Source: CAWEFA01 sp963808135 (lineage in GTDB: Bacteria; Bacteroidota; Bacteroidia; Bacteroidales; DTGW01). From it: a DNA stretch of 64,000 nt. The notes under the pieces are model-generated. The model made no database searches. It saw nothing but the letters and a program-made list of their open reading frames with translations, and was not told the origin of the DNA. Below, in pieces: positions 1-9,550 of the stretch (position 1 is its first letter; the number at the start of each line of letters is the position of its first letter). Made by a program: the position numbers and the translations under genes. The stretch is from assembly GCA_963808135.1 (NCBI GenBank), contig CAWEFA010000143.1:1-64000 (forward strand), written 5' to 3'.

Positions 1-210
1 TATATGGTTAGGATTTTCCAACAGTGTTATGTTTTTATAATTTAAACAAAACTGTTTAATATTTTCCTGGGTACCATCGGTACTCATTCCATCAACTATA
101 ATAATTTCTAATTGTTCTTTCGCATAATCCTGTTGTATAAGATTAATAATAAAATTATTGATAAAATTTGCTTCGTTATAAACCGGGCAGACGACGGAAA
201 CTTTTTTCAT
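1..210 (-). CDS. Family 2 glycosyltransferase, N-terminal part (cut by window edge)
   Basis: Reading leftwards from the ATG at 208-210, 70 codons stay open to the window edge. The product begins MKKVSVVCPVYNEANFI and continues with EIIIVDGMSTDGTQE, which are the first beta-strand and the UDP-sugar-binding Asp region of a GT-A fold GT2 enzyme. Such enzymes transfer a sugar from a nucleotide donor to a lipid-linked glycan at the inner face of the cytoplasmic membrane. It is the last visible gene of the minus-strand polysaccharide cluster, 91 bp after the FAD oxidoreductase. The DXD motif and the C-terminus lie outside the window, so donor and acceptor cannot be guessed. Confidence 0.85.
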   Translation of the reverse strand, partial: MKKVSVVCPVYNEANFINNFIINLIQQDYAKEQLEIIIVDGMSTDGTQENIKQFCLNYKNITLLENPNHI

Positions 211-301
211 TTAATCAATAATGTCAAATATTTGTTTTGTTTCAAAAAGTTTTATTTGTAGAGTTTCGCAGAATCTGTCTAAAATATTTACTTATTAATA
301 T

Positions 302-2713
302 TTATTGGATCAATATTTTTATGACAGATTGATTATTAACCGTAATAAGCCTTGCAAGATAAACCCCTTTAGACAAACCTGTATTTGCCGGAATGTTGAA
401 TGTTTGAACACCTTTTGGATAATTGCCTTTAACCACACTATAAACATCCCTTCCTGTCAAATCGATAATGTCAATGGAAATATTTAAATCTGTAGGCAGA
501 TAACATGAGATTTGAGTATTTCTGTTATTATAACTTGCCCAAAATTTTAAATTTTGCGATGAACTAATTTCAGGAACATAGTCTAAAACCTTAAGCTTTT
601 TTAGGACAAAAGCGGCTGCATCTGCAACAACAGCGCTATCTGTTCCATTATTGAGTATTGAAAGCGTAACAGGAATATCAGGAGAAAGATAATAATTTCC
701 AAGTTCAACCCAGGTACCATTGTTGATTGTTTGGTTTATAAAGATGGTTGTATCAAATGCACCAATTTTAAGATCGATCTGTACATGATCTGATTGACCC
801 GATTGTGCCGGATAACGAACCAATATGGTGTAATCTCCTGAAGCTATTAATTGTGGTTTATATACTACAGATTTCAAACCTTTTTCTGTATTATCATCAA
901 TTAAATAGTCGTTTGCAAAATATGCCCGTGGTATTTTAGACGAAGTCCAGTTTCCATTAATTTCTACATTTTCATCAATATTATCCATAAATATGCTATA
1001 TCTTGGATATTTAAATGATTTTGGAAATCCGATCGAATCCTGGAGTTCTGCAATATGATCCAGATACACGCCTTTGGGAGTAGTATTATATTTCTTACAT
1101 AACCCGGCAGCATAGCCGGTTGCAACTCCCATCTGGCCGCAGGTATTTTGTACCCTTGCGCTTCCAAAACCAACATGAGTGGCGCTAAAGCACCTGCCCG
1201 CCATCATTAGATTATCTAAATCTAATGAAAATAACGACCTAAAAGGAATAACATATTGTGGGACTACTGTATATGTTGAAACTGAATAAAAATCACAAGC
1301 GCTTGGCTGAGGTAAATGAAGGTCAATAAACCGGGATTCAATTGCAACATAATCTGGAAATGAAACTGCCTGGCGCATATCATTCTCGGTAAATATATAC
1401 GCTCCTACAAGCCGCCTTGATTCGCGTTTGCCAAGAACATAACCAACCCAGTTAATTTTTAAATTTTCATTTCCTTTAATTTGCTTTGCATTATAGAACG
1501 TCCCATAAATTGCCCTGAATAAATGGTCGCGAATTTCTTCACCGTTGGTAAGAGGATTTAACCCAATTCCATATTCCCAAAACCATGCGCCTCCTGTTGC
1601 AGCGCTATCTTTTGCAACATCCATTGCCCATTCCACTTTAGGAAATGGTTCTATTCCATTACTATTTATCGAATTCCATAACATTGAGTTCCCCATCATC
1701 ATCGAATCGCTTATGGCCGGAGCTAAAGACTCGTTATACTCTGATGATGACTCGCGTCCCATCATGTAACGATTGCCTGCCCAATAGCCGATCCATCCGT
1801 CGCCAGTACAATCAATAAAAATATCTCCAAAAAATCGGTATTCTTTGCCTGTTAGGATATTCAAGGCATCAACGCTTACTATTTTTTTACCTTGTTTTTG
1901 TACCGAAAATGCCCTGTATTGAAGGTATTGGTATATATTGGTTTCCTCATTAACCCTGAGTTGTCTTTGATAGTAACCTACATCAGAATATACTTCGTTA
2001 ACAATTCTAAAACCAGTAAGACCTAATGTGGTAACCCTTATTTCATCACTTGAATTTCCCCCGAGTACCGGACGATCTTGTATTAAGGCTACTTTTAATC
2101 CACTTCGGGCAGCAGCAATTGCAGCTGAGGTACCTGCTACACCACCTCCTACAATTACCACATCGAAATATCCTTCTGTTGGCGGCACATCTGGTAGCCC
2201 TAATAAATTTCTGCGCCAAATTGCTAAATTAACTGGTTCATTTGGCGGAAAATTGCTTGAGTCCTTTGTAAAATAAATCGCATCGCAGCGACCTTCAAAG
2301 CCAGTCAAATCATGTAATTTGAGGACGACATCATTTTTAGTAATATTAACTTTGCCTCCATATTGCCAGCGCCAACCCGTAATTGTACCAAAAACAATTT
2401 TGATTGTAATATTATCTACAATAAGTTGAAACCTTCCCGGAGCTGTCCAACTACCGGGCACCCAGTTTTTTGTCCTAACCCATAAATAATATTGGCCGGG
2501 TTGGGAGAAGTTAACATTTGTTGAAGCGTCTTTTACCGGTTTACCGTAACCATGTGCGAGTAAATATGGCGATCCCATTATTTGGGTAAATTGCGCATCA
2601 ACAACCCATCCACCTTTATTACCAAAGGTTTCTGCTTCAACCAATAAATCCTGGGCATTCAATGAAAGCAGTGCAGTATAAAAAAATAATATTATAACTA
2701 ATTGTTTTTTCAA
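302..2713 (-). CDS. Secreted FAD-dependent oxidoreductase with golvesin/Xly-like domain and T9SS sorting tail
   Basis: The 803-residue product starts with a signal peptide (about residues 1-20, ending SLNAQ). A roughly 130-residue beta-rich N-terminal module follows. An FAD-binding Rossmann region of the FAD_oxidored type begins near residue 184 with VVIVGGGVAGTSAAIAAA and LGGNSSDE. A golvesin/xanthan-lyase-like beta domain covers about residues 590-715 (YLIDDNTEKG to VADAAAFVLK). The end, from DLTGRDVYSV to KGVYLARL and the terminal lysine-containing strand, is a T9SS type A sorting domain. It is therefore predicted to be exported through the outer membrane and attached to or released from the surface. 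Its place in a polysaccharide cluster suggests a role in modifying or oxidising glycan, but the substrate is unknown. A good promoter lies just upstream at 2729-2757. Confidence 0.85.
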   Translation of the reverse strand: MKKQLVIILFFYTALLSLNAQDLLVEAETFGNKGGWVVDAQFTQIMGSPYLLAHGYGKPVKDASTNVNFSQPGQYYLWVRTKNWVPGSWTAPGRFQLIVDNITIKIVFGTITGWRWQYGGKVNITKNDVVLKLHDLTGFEGRCDAIYFTKDSSNFPPNEPVNLAIWRRNLLGLPDVPPTEGYFDVVIVGGGVAGTSAAIAAARSGLKVALIQDRPVLGGNSSDEIRVTTLGLTGFRIVNEVYSDVGYYQRQLRVNEETNIYQYLQYRAFSVQKQGKKIVSVDALNILTGKEYRFFGDIFIDCTGDGWIGYWAGNRYMMGRESSSEYNESLAPAISDSMMMGNSMLWNSINSNGIEPFPKVEWAMDVAKDSAATGGAWFWEYGIGLNPLTNGEEIRDHLFRAIYGTFYNAKQIKGNENLKINWVGYVLGKRESRRLVGAYIFTENDMRQAVSFPDYVAIESRFIDLHLPQPSACDFYSVSTYTVVPQYVIPFRSLFSLDLDNLMMAGRCFSATHVGFGSARVQNTCGQMGVATGYAAGLCKKYNTTPKGVYLDHIAELQDSIGFPKSFKYPRYSIFMDNIDENVEINGNWTSSKIPRAYFANDYLIDDNTEKGLKSVVYKPQLIASGDYTILVRYPAQSGQSDHVQIDLKIGAFDTTIFINQTINNGTWVELGNYYLSPDIPVTLSILNNGTDSAVVADAAAFVLKKLKVLDYVPEISSSQNLKFWASYNNRNTQISCYLPTDLNISIDIIDLTGRDVYSVVKGNYPKGVQTFNIPANTGLSKGVYLARLITVNNQSVIKILIQ

Positions 2714-2728
2714 AATTTCAGTTTAATT

Positions 2729-2757
2729 CAAATATATTGCATCATTTTTTGATACAA
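2729..2757 (-). promoter_or_regulatory. Bacteroidota-type promoter for the FAD oxidoreductase
   Basis: On the minus strand a TTG (-33 element, 2755-2757) is followed after 18 bp by TATATTTG (2729-2736), a perfect match to the phylum's TAnnTTTG -7 element. The start codon of the FAD oxidoreductase is at 2713. This suggests the gene can be transcribed independently of the upstream cluster. Confidence 0.6.
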
Positions 2758-2814
2758 TCAACTTTGTAAAGTTAAAACATAAAATCAAGATGTAAATTCA
2801 ATAAAAGTTTAGTA

Positions 2815-3765
2815 TTATTTTCCCTCATCATTTGCAATTCCACAATCGCCAGTGAAATATTTTTTACAAATAAGTTTATCCAGGTTTTTAATTTCATCCA
2901 AATGCAAATCAGGTTTATTTATATATAACTGGCAAGGTTTGTAAAAACCAATTCCATTATTTATAGCCCTCTTAATCTCTCCATTGTTATTCGATCGGTA
3001 AAAATCAATTTGCTTTTCAATAAAATTTAAAATATCATGAGGGTCTTTATCCATAGTGCCTGTATTTGGCCTGACAATACCCTTTGAATCTGTTTCCATA
3101 TACGTACCCAAAACAATAAGGGTTTTATTTAATATTCCATTTGAAATATTTTCTATATGCGTTAAAAATGTAGCACAATTTTGTTCTGAAATTTCTTGCG
3201 ATTGTTTTAAATAACATTCGGCTAATACCAAATCAGCATAATCTCTAATTGTGTTTAACATGTTTTTTGTTATTCCATTACTAGGCCAGGTAATTGTGTG
3301 CCCGGAGATAAATACCAATACCAATTTATCAGGATATTTAAGTTTAAACTTTTTGAGGGCATTGCTAAAATTATAATATCTGTTTTCATGTGAAATAAAC
3401 ATATGCGGTATTATTTCATCTATGGTTATTCCTGCACTTCCTTCATATAACCTGCTTTCCATATAGTCAAACAATCCATTTTCGTCATCTAATTTTGTGG
3501 TATAGTTTCCTGTTAATACTACCCTGCTGACGATAAGTTTACCGATGCTTTTATAATAACTTGTTAGCGATGGTTTACCGGTTCCGCCAAAATCATAATC
3601 AATAATATTTGCAGTTTTCATTTCAGGTTTATATACATCCGATTTTACAGGGAGATAATATGAAAATATTACCGGCCTATAACCGGTTAAAATATCCTTA
3701 GTTTGTGAGTTTATATTGTTCATAAACAATATAAATGCGCCGATAAAGAAAATACATTTTTTCAT
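2815..3765 (-). CDS. Secreted protein of unknown function in the polysaccharide cluster
   Basis: The 316-residue product has a clear signal peptide (MKKCIFFIGAFILFMNNINS, residues 1-20) and no membrane segment afterwards. The body alternates predicted beta-strands and helices (KLIVSRVVL, KLVLVFISGHTITWP, ADLVLAECYLK, KTLIVLGTY), a rhythm compatible with a TIM-barrel-like glycoside hydrolase. I see no diagnostic catalytic signature and assign no family. The acidic ITIDEIIPHMF segment near residue 115 could be an active-site strand, but this is speculation. It lies between the interrupted GT2 and the secreted FAD oxidoreductase, so it may act on the exported polymer. Confidence 0.7.
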   Translation of the reverse strand: MKKCIFFIGAFILFMNNINSQTKDILTGYRPVIFSYYLPVKSDVYKPEMKTANIIDYDFGGTGKPSLTSYYKSIGKLIVSRVVLTGNYTTKLDDENGLFDYMESRLYEGSAGITIDEIIPHMFISHENRYYNFSNALKKFKLKYPDKLVLVFISGHTITWPSNGITKNMLNTIRDYADLVLAECYLKQSQEISEQNCATFLTHIENISNGILNKTLIVLGTYMETDSKGIVRPNTGTMDKDPHDILNFIEKQIDFYRSNNNGEIKRAINNGIGFYKPCQLYINKPDLHLDEIKNLDKLICKKYFTGDCGIANDEGK

Positions 3766-3966
3766 AGAGATATGTTTTAGATTTATTTAATAATAGATTA
3801 CATATTTGTTAAAGCTATTTACAAATTAAACAGTATTATTTTTTGAAGATTCATCAACTACTAACATTTTTCATTCAAAAAAGTTATTCTTTCAAACAAA
3901 ATGGATTGTTAATTCAATATATCTTTCTGATTTATGCGCAAGAGTAATTATCGAAACCTAAGTCAT

Positions 3967-4776
3967 TTATTTTTTAAATTTATACCATTCCTGAAGCATC
4001 TTAGATATTGTCAAAAGGAGGTTGTCAATATATTTAGCTTTTTTAATAGCGTAAATAAAAATTAAAAAAAACGACAGCTTTTTATTGTAAAGTTTTGTAA
4101 ACAGGGGACCCTTTCCAATAAATGATTCTATTGTTTCTTTCTGATGCAAATCTGGTCTTTTATGATAAACAATAGTAGTTGGAATATAGGTTATTTTGCA
4201 ACCCAGTTTTAGCATGTCAAACAGCAAGATGTTTTCTTCTCCTGAATTATATTTTGAGCCCAAACCGAACCGTTCGTCAAATTGTAATTTCGGTTGAAAG
4301 ACGTTTTTAGAAATAAATAATTCAATGGAGCTAACTTTAAGACATTGCCTTTGGTTTAGCGAACTGATAAGTTTTTTTTGATAGAATTTATAATCAACAT
4401 TAGCTAAGGGATCGAATATTTTGTAACAAATAGCATTAGAATTATATTTAGAAATATCTTCAATTACTTTTGAAAATGCATGTTCGGGATACCAGCAGTC
4501 ATCATCCGAAAACGTCAGAATAGCACATTCAGGGTTTATATGCTGTAATCCTATATTTCGCGCTTAAGATAATCCATATTTGTTTATTTTTATGTGTTTT
4601 ATTTTAAGATTGGGATAATTATTTATCTCTTTCGACAAAAATTCATGATTGCTTTGACTGACAATTATAATTTCAAAATTTTTATGTGTTTGGTTATTTA
4701 AGCTATCGAATAGCCTGATAATTTCTTTTTCTCTTTTTCCAAGTGTTGCTATTATAACTGAAATAAAATCATTCAT
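3967..4776 (-). pseudogene. Family 2 glycosyltransferase interrupted by one in-frame stop
   Basis: Read as one 270-codon frame from the ATG at 4776, this is a GT2 enzyme. It opens with MNDFISVIIATLGKREKEI, has the acceptor-side motif GLS-stop-ARNIGL, then the metal-binding cluster FSDDDCWYP and FGLGSKYNSGEENILLFD. A single TAA at 4564-4566 stands where related enzymes have GLS(K/R)ARN, and the frame is otherwise open on both sides. An AAA-to-TAA change or a base-calling error would explain it. If the stop is real, the 70-residue product lacks the metal and donor sites and is inactive. The gene begins 3 bp after the polymerase-like gene and shares its transcript. Confidence 0.8.
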
Positions 4777-4779
4777 AAG

Positions 4780-6057
4780 CTAATTACTTTTTTGTTTCTG
4801 ATTAGCTAAGAAAGGCAGAATATATGATAAAAATAATAGAAGCAATATTGTTTGTGTCATTATTAAAAATCCTATAACCTCACCTTTTACATGCCCAACA
4901 ATTAGATATAAAAATAAAAACCAAAAGAAATATTTTGCCGTTACTTCTTTATTAAAAAGTTTAATTTCAGTTTTCGAAATTTTATAGGGCTTATAAAACA
5001 TGACAATTTGATAAATGATAAACATTAGAACACCTATAATGCCATAGAAAAGGATTTGGCGCATATATCCCGCATCGGTTTTCATGTAATAATGGTTGTT
5101 TAATCCAGAATATTTTGCATCTCCAAAAAGAAAAGTAAATGGGTTTATTGGGAAATACATTTTGCTGAATAAATCGTGAGTTGATGTAGTACTTAAATTT
5201 CCTGATTTTTGAAAGTGATAAAAATATTCGAAAGCAAACGGGAAAACTTTTTTAACAAAAAGAGCAGTTGTATCTGGTAACAGTAAAAATATAACGGTTA
5301 GAATAATTGTTCCTGCAGCCAATAATTTAAGCAAGAGCAATATGTTTTTAAATATATTGCTCCCTGAAACTATCAAAAACATTATTGCAAATAATAAACC
5401 TATAAAACCGGTTCTGCCGGCAAAAAAAGTACCCGCAATTAAAAAAATAAATTTGGTTATTGCAACAATACTATTTTGCTTGGTCACTCTAAAATAGTTT
5501 ATAAAAATTATATAAATTAATCCATAATTGAATGATAAACAAAAGAATTGTCCGCCAGATAAAGCCAAACCCCTTAAACCTTCATATTTATTTGCGATAT
5601 CAATTGTTGATTTATTTTGAAAAATTCCTACAACTTCTTTAGCTGTGGGAGATAGAAATGCAATTATTTGAATAAAGGTTTGAATTAAAAAAATATTTAT
5701 CAGGTCGTTCATTATTTCTACCGGAGAGTTTGATGTGCTGTAAAAGGTTGAATAAAAAATAATCAAAATAAATAATGATACAATTTGGTTTACTAATGTT
5801 TTTATAATTGTAAAATCATAAGTTTGATGAAGAATTGGCCATAATAAACTCAATACTATTATTATAAATAGTAATAAAAAAAGATAGAATATGTAACTGC
5901 TTTTAATTATTATCAGAAAATTATTTAATGAATGCTTTTTAAAAGAAAAGATAGCCAAAGTTAAAATTCCGGCTAAAACCGTTGAATTATATATATAAGG
6001 AATTGGGAATCCAAAAACAATGCAAAAAAGTAATATAATTTTAAAAACCCTGATCAT
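4780..6057 (-). CDS. O-antigen polymerase/ligase-like membrane protein
   Basis: The product is 425 residues and almost entirely hydrophobic, with about ten to eleven predicted membrane segments. It has a larger polar loop around residues 265-330 (LPDTTALFVKKVFPFAF to MKTDAGYMRQILFYGIIG). This topology and position are typical of Wzy polymerases and WaaL-type ligases, which share too little sequence to be told apart by eye. It abuts the downstream GT2 within 3 bp and the upstream GT2 with no gap, so it is part of one operon. The most likely job is polymerising lipid-linked repeat units on the periplasmic side, together with the flippase at 8128-9537 and the chain-length protein at 9551-10708. 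Confidence 0.75.
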   Translation of the reverse strand: MIRVFKIILLFCIVFGFPIPYIYNSTVLAGILTLAIFSFKKHSLNNFLIIIKSSYIFYLFLLLFIIIVLSLLWPILHQTYDFTIIKTLVNQIVSLFILIIFYSTFYSTSNSPVEIMNDLINIFLIQTFIQIIAFLSPTAKEVVGIFQNKSTIDIANKYEGLRGLALSGGQFFCLSFNYGLIYIIFINYFRVTKQNSIVAITKFIFLIAGTFFAGRTGFIGLLFAIMFLIVSGSNIFKNILLLLKLLAAGTIILTVIFLLLPDTTALFVKKVFPFAFEYFYHFQKSGNLSTTSTHDLFSKMYFPINPFTFLFGDAKYSGLNNHYYMKTDAGYMRQILFYGIIGVLMFIIYQIVMFYKPYKISKTEIKLFNKEVTAKYFFWFLFLYLIVGHVKGEVIGFLIMTQTILLLLFLSYILPFLANQKQKSN

Positions 6058-7017
6058 CTATACTTTAATAATTAAATGATGCTTAATTATCCTAAAATCA
6101 TTTTTGATTATAAAATATTTTTTAATGAAATCGAAACTCGTAATCAAATGCCAAAGAACCAACACATCCGGTTTTGAGTTTAAGTAAATACTAATCTTGG
6201 CCATATTTATAATATTCTTTTTAAATTTTCTATATTTATTAGCATTAATAAATCTTTCAAAATCCAGTAAAGTTTTCAATCCATTATAAGATTCAATTGC
6301 AAAGGTTATTTCATTTTTTAAAAGGTTATAGTTAATAATCTCCTTTTTAAGTTTAATTGTATTGTCAAATTGTTCAGTATAAAATTTCTTATTTATTTGG
6401 TTTATATGAACTCTATATTTTAGCAAAACTTTGGGGATATTTGATATTTTATTGTTTTTTGCAATTTCAAACCAAAGTTTGTAATCTTCAACGTGGTAAT
6501 AATTTTCATCATAAAGTAAACGGTTGGCAATTAAAGCATCCCTTCTTATCATGGCTGTTGGATGGGCAATGGGGGAGCCCAGGAATAAATATTTTTTTAT
6601 TTTTTCAAACGAGGTTGGTGTTTTCCATATTTTATTTGCTATACCAAATTTTTTGACCCAGCTGCCACATACTGCAATTTCAGGATTTGCTTTCAAAAAT
6701 TCATATTGAATTTGTAATCTTTTTGGAAGAGAAATATCGTCGGCATCCATTCGTGCAATAAATTCGCCTTTACATATTTCTATACCAAAATTTAGTGCTT
6801 TAATAATTTTCAGGTTACTTTTATTATGATAAACTTTAATTCGTGAGTCTTCTTTTGCGAGAGATTCTAAAACAAGACCTGTTGTGTCGGTAGAGCAATC
6901 ATCTATGGTAATTATTTCAATATTTTTGTATGTTTGGTTCATAATGGAACGTACCGCCTCTTCAACGTATTTGTCAGCATTATAACATGGTATTAATACA
7001 GAAATCAATGAGTTCAT
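6058..7017 (-). CDS. Family 2 glycosyltransferase
   Basis: The 319-residue product opens with LISVLIPCYNADKYVEEAV and EIITIDDCSTDTTG, the nucleotide-binding half of a GT-A fold. ARMDADDISLPKRL follows near residue 90, giving the metal-coordinating DXD motif. GSPIAHPTAMIRRDAL and VEDYKLWFEIA are typical of the acceptor half of GT2 enzymes. The C-terminal 100 residues are lysine-rich and have no evident membrane helix, so it is probably a peripheral membrane enzyme. It ends immediately before the polymerase-like gene and lies 19 bp after the pyruvyl transferase gene. All visible catalytic motifs are intact, unlike the neighbouring GT2. Confidence 0.9.
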   Translation of the reverse strand: MNSLISVLIPCYNADKYVEEAVRSIMNQTYKNIEIITIDDCSTDTTGLVLESLAKEDSRIKVYHNKSNLKIIKALNFGIEICKGEFIARMDADDISLPKRLQIQYEFLKANPEIAVCGSWVKKFGIANKIWKTPTSFEKIKKYLFLGSPIAHPTAMIRRDALIANRLLYDENYYHVEDYKLWFEIAKNNKISNIPKVLLKYRVHINQINKKFYTEQFDNTIKLKKEIINYNLLKNEITFAIESYNGLKTLLDFERFINANKYRKFKKNIINMAKISIYLNSKPDVLVLWHLITSFDFIKKYFIIKNDFRIIKHHLIIKV

Positions 7018-7036
7018 GGAAAGTTTAAAATATATT

Positions 7037-8131
7037 TTATTTATCTAAAATTATATTTTTTAAATTATTGAAATATTCTTTATCCCAATCAATATCATTT
7101 AAATTTTCTAATTTTAAGGCCTGTTCAAGTTTTTGAGGGATCATTTTAAAATCTTCGCCTACATAAAAAACATAATTCAAACCTGCGAACCATTTTACAC
7201 CTTCAGCAATTTTATGGTCAGAGCTCTTTAATACAATACATGGGGTTTTGGTTATTACAGAAAATATAACACCATGAAACCTGTCGGTAATAACTGCTTT
7301 ATGTTTTGAAAAAATATCAAGAATTTCAGACAAGAGATTTTCTCTTTCTTCAAAATCAGGTTTTCTATCTAAAAACGTATCCTGAGTTGTAAATGGCAGA
7401 TTTTTATTTTTTATAAGGTCAAATATAAATTGGTTAAAATCATTATTTGTATTTTTTTCAATATCATTTCGCAGGCAAACAAGTATTTTTCCCCGGTTCT
7501 GATTTGACCTATTAAATTTATTATTCAGATATAAAACCATATCAGGAAAATTGAACGGTTTACAATTTGGAAAGTAATTATTTGCCAAACTTAAACTATA
7601 TTGATCCCTCGTCATTATTGTAAAATTCTTGTGCCCGTTGTAAATTGATTTGCTTTTCTCCAATTCAATTTTTCCTTCTTTTGAATTACTGAAATAAATT
7701 GTTTGCGGGAAAGAAATGATTTTATTATTTGGGAAAGTTTTTAGTAAAAATCGCCTCGCATTTTCCGCAGATAAATATCTGTCGCCTATATTGCCTCCGC
7801 CATGAAAAAATATTATATCATCATTGTTAATTATTTTTTTTATGCTGCTTATATATTTATAAATATCTATTAAGCGAACTTCAATAACAACCTCATTAAA
7901 ATTATCTTTGATCCATTTTATTGTTGCAATGGCAATGGCCTGATCGCCCATATTTGCATGTTCAGGCGTTAATAAAAAAAATATCTTTTTTTGATTTTTA
8001 TATTGTTCAAACTTATTATAATATATTATATTATAATAAGTTTGAACAATCGGTTTAAGACCATTATAAAGGCTTTTCAGAAGTTTAAATTTTCTAAATT
8101 TATTTATTGATATCTGGAAAATTGAAATCAT
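7037..8131 (-). CDS. Polysaccharide pyruvyl transferase family protein
   Basis: The 364-residue protein carries the hallmarks of the polysaccharide pyruvyl transferase family (CsaB/WcaK-like). NMGDQAIAIATIKWI lies near the N-terminus, DIIFFHGGGNIGDRY near residue 105, and ITDRFHGVIFSVITKTPCI near residue 290. Members add pyruvate ketals from phosphoenolpyruvate to sugars of surface polysaccharides, giving them negative charge. The first codons overlap the last four bases of the flippase gene (ATGA-type overlap at 8128-8131), so the two are translationally coupled. The product polymer is therefore likely acidic, though the acceptor sugar cannot be read from sequence. Confidence 0.85.
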   Translation of the reverse strand: MISIFQISINKFRKFKLLKSLYNGLKPIVQTYYNIIYYNKFEQYKNQKKIFFLLTPEHANMGDQAIAIATIKWIKDNFNEVVIEVRLIDIYKYISSIKKIINNDDIIFFHGGGNIGDRYLSAENARRFLLKTFPNNKIISFPQTIYFSNSKEGKIELEKSKSIYNGHKNFTIMTRDQYSLSLANNYFPNCKPFNFPDMVLYLNNKFNRSNQNRGKILVCLRNDIEKNTNNDFNQFIFDLIKNKNLPFTTQDTFLDRKPDFEERENLLSEILDIFSKHKAVITDRFHGVIFSVITKTPCIVLKSSDHKIAEGVKWFAGLNYVFYVGEDFKMIPQKLEQALKLENLNDIDWDKEYFNNLKNIILDK

Positions 8132-9537
8132 ATCCTGAATTTTACTAATATTTGAGAAATTCTTTTTAACAGCGCGTTATTATAAAATAAGAAAATAATA
8201 AGTGATGCCCCAATTAGAATATAATCTAAATATTTATTTAAAGCGAAAAGTAGAATACTGCATGAATAAATTGAAATAACCGCTAATAATGAGAAAAATA
8301 CTTTATAGTTTATTGTTATTGTAAAGATATTTTTAAGTTGTTCTATTCTAATTATCCACAAAAAGAGAAATGATATTAACATTGATAATGCAGCGCCCTG
8401 AAGTCCTAAAACAGGTATAAGAATAATATTTAGCAAAATATTCAGAAGTGTTGAGAAAATTGTAGTTGTAAATGCTCCTTTGGTTTTCATTGAGCTTAAG
8501 TACCCGGTTCCGTAAAAGGAAGCAAAGGAATTGAAAACGGCGCTCAAATATAAAAACGGGGTATATTTCCATGCTCCATAAAATGATTTATCAACAAAAT
8601 AGTAAATCATAGTTTTTGAACAGGCTATAAGAATTATAGCTGCAGACAGTTCAACACACATGTAAATATTAAATATCCTGGAGTAATATTTGTCCCTGTC
8701 TTTTACAGAATAGCTTAAAATAGCATTTTCCTGCCAGGCCAGATAAAACATTGAGTTAATCAGCATTAATAAAGTTGAGAACCTGTTTGCAACTGCAAAA
8801 ATGCCGTTTGCGTTTACTCCTAAAAAATATTTTATTATAAAACGATTTGAGGCCATTATGCCCCACCAGCAAATAGTATTCGGTATTAGCGGCAAGGAAT
8901 ATCTGATTATTTTTTTTTGTAACGATTTATCAATTAATCGGAAATTTGTATTTCTAATAATCCCAATTTTGAGTTCAATATAAATTATACTGACTATGCT
9001 TCCTATGATATTTGAAATTAGTAAAGCTTCAATTTTCCATTTGAAAAAGACTATGAATATAATGTTCGAAATTACAACAGCAATTGTGTATATAACTCCT
9101 GAAACGGAGTACAGAATATTTTTTTGATATCCTCTGGCTATTTGCTGCCAAAGGCCCGACAATAATGCAGCATTAACAGAAACAAGAATTAATGTGCCAT
9201 ATTTAATATTTATAAACCAAAATGAACACAAGAAAATAGCATTAAATATTAAAAGATTTGTTAAAGTTATTTTTAAAGTATTAGGTATTACTTTACTTTG
9301 GTTCAGTCTGCTTTTTTCATCAAGTAAATACCGGTAAACCCCGTCGCTAACTTGAAAACTTATAACAGGAACAATTAGGGTTATTACAACGCTAATTATA
9401 TCAAAATATCCAAATTCACCAGTTGATAGATAATGAGTATAAAGCGGAAGCATTAAAAATGAGATGAACTTTGAACCCAGGTTTCCCAGCAAATAAATTA
9501 ATGTGTTTTTAAAAACTGAAGGATAACCATTGCTCAT
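8128..9537 (-). CDS. Wzx-like oligosaccharide flippase
   Basis: The 469-residue protein has about twelve to fourteen hydrophobic segments and begins FKNTLIYLLGNLGSKFISFLMLPLYTHYLS. That is the classic start of a polysaccharide-biosynthesis flippase of the MOP superfamily, followed by GEFGYFDIISVVITLIVPV. Such proteins move undecaprenyl-linked repeat units across the inner membrane. The length is normal for the family. It lies 13 bp after the Wzz-like gene and overlaps the pyruvyl transferase gene by 4 bp. With the polymerase-like gene this completes a Wzx/Wzy-dependent pathway. Confidence 0.9.
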   Translation of the reverse strand: MSNGYPSVFKNTLIYLLGNLGSKFISFLMLPLYTHYLSTGEFGYFDIISVVITLIVPVISFQVSDGVYRYLLDEKSRLNQSKVIPNTLKITLTNLLIFNAIFLCSFWFINIKYGTLILVSVNAALLSGLWQQIARGYQKNILYSVSGVIYTIAVVISNIIFIVFFKWKIEALLISNIIGSIVSIIYIELKIGIIRNTNFRLIDKSLQKKIIRYSLPLIPNTICWWGIMASNRFIIKYFLGVNANGIFAVANRFSTLLMLINSMFYLAWQENAILSYSVKDRDKYYSRIFNIYMCVELSAAIILIACSKTMIYYFVDKSFYGAWKYTPFLYLSAVFNSFASFYGTGYLSSMKTKGAFTTTIFSTLLNILLNIILIPVLGLQGAALSMLISFLFLWIIRIEQLKNIFTITINYKVFFSLLAVISIYSCSILLFALNKYLDYILIGASLIIFLFYNNALLKRISQILVKFRI

Positions 9538-9550
9538 AAATTAGATGATT

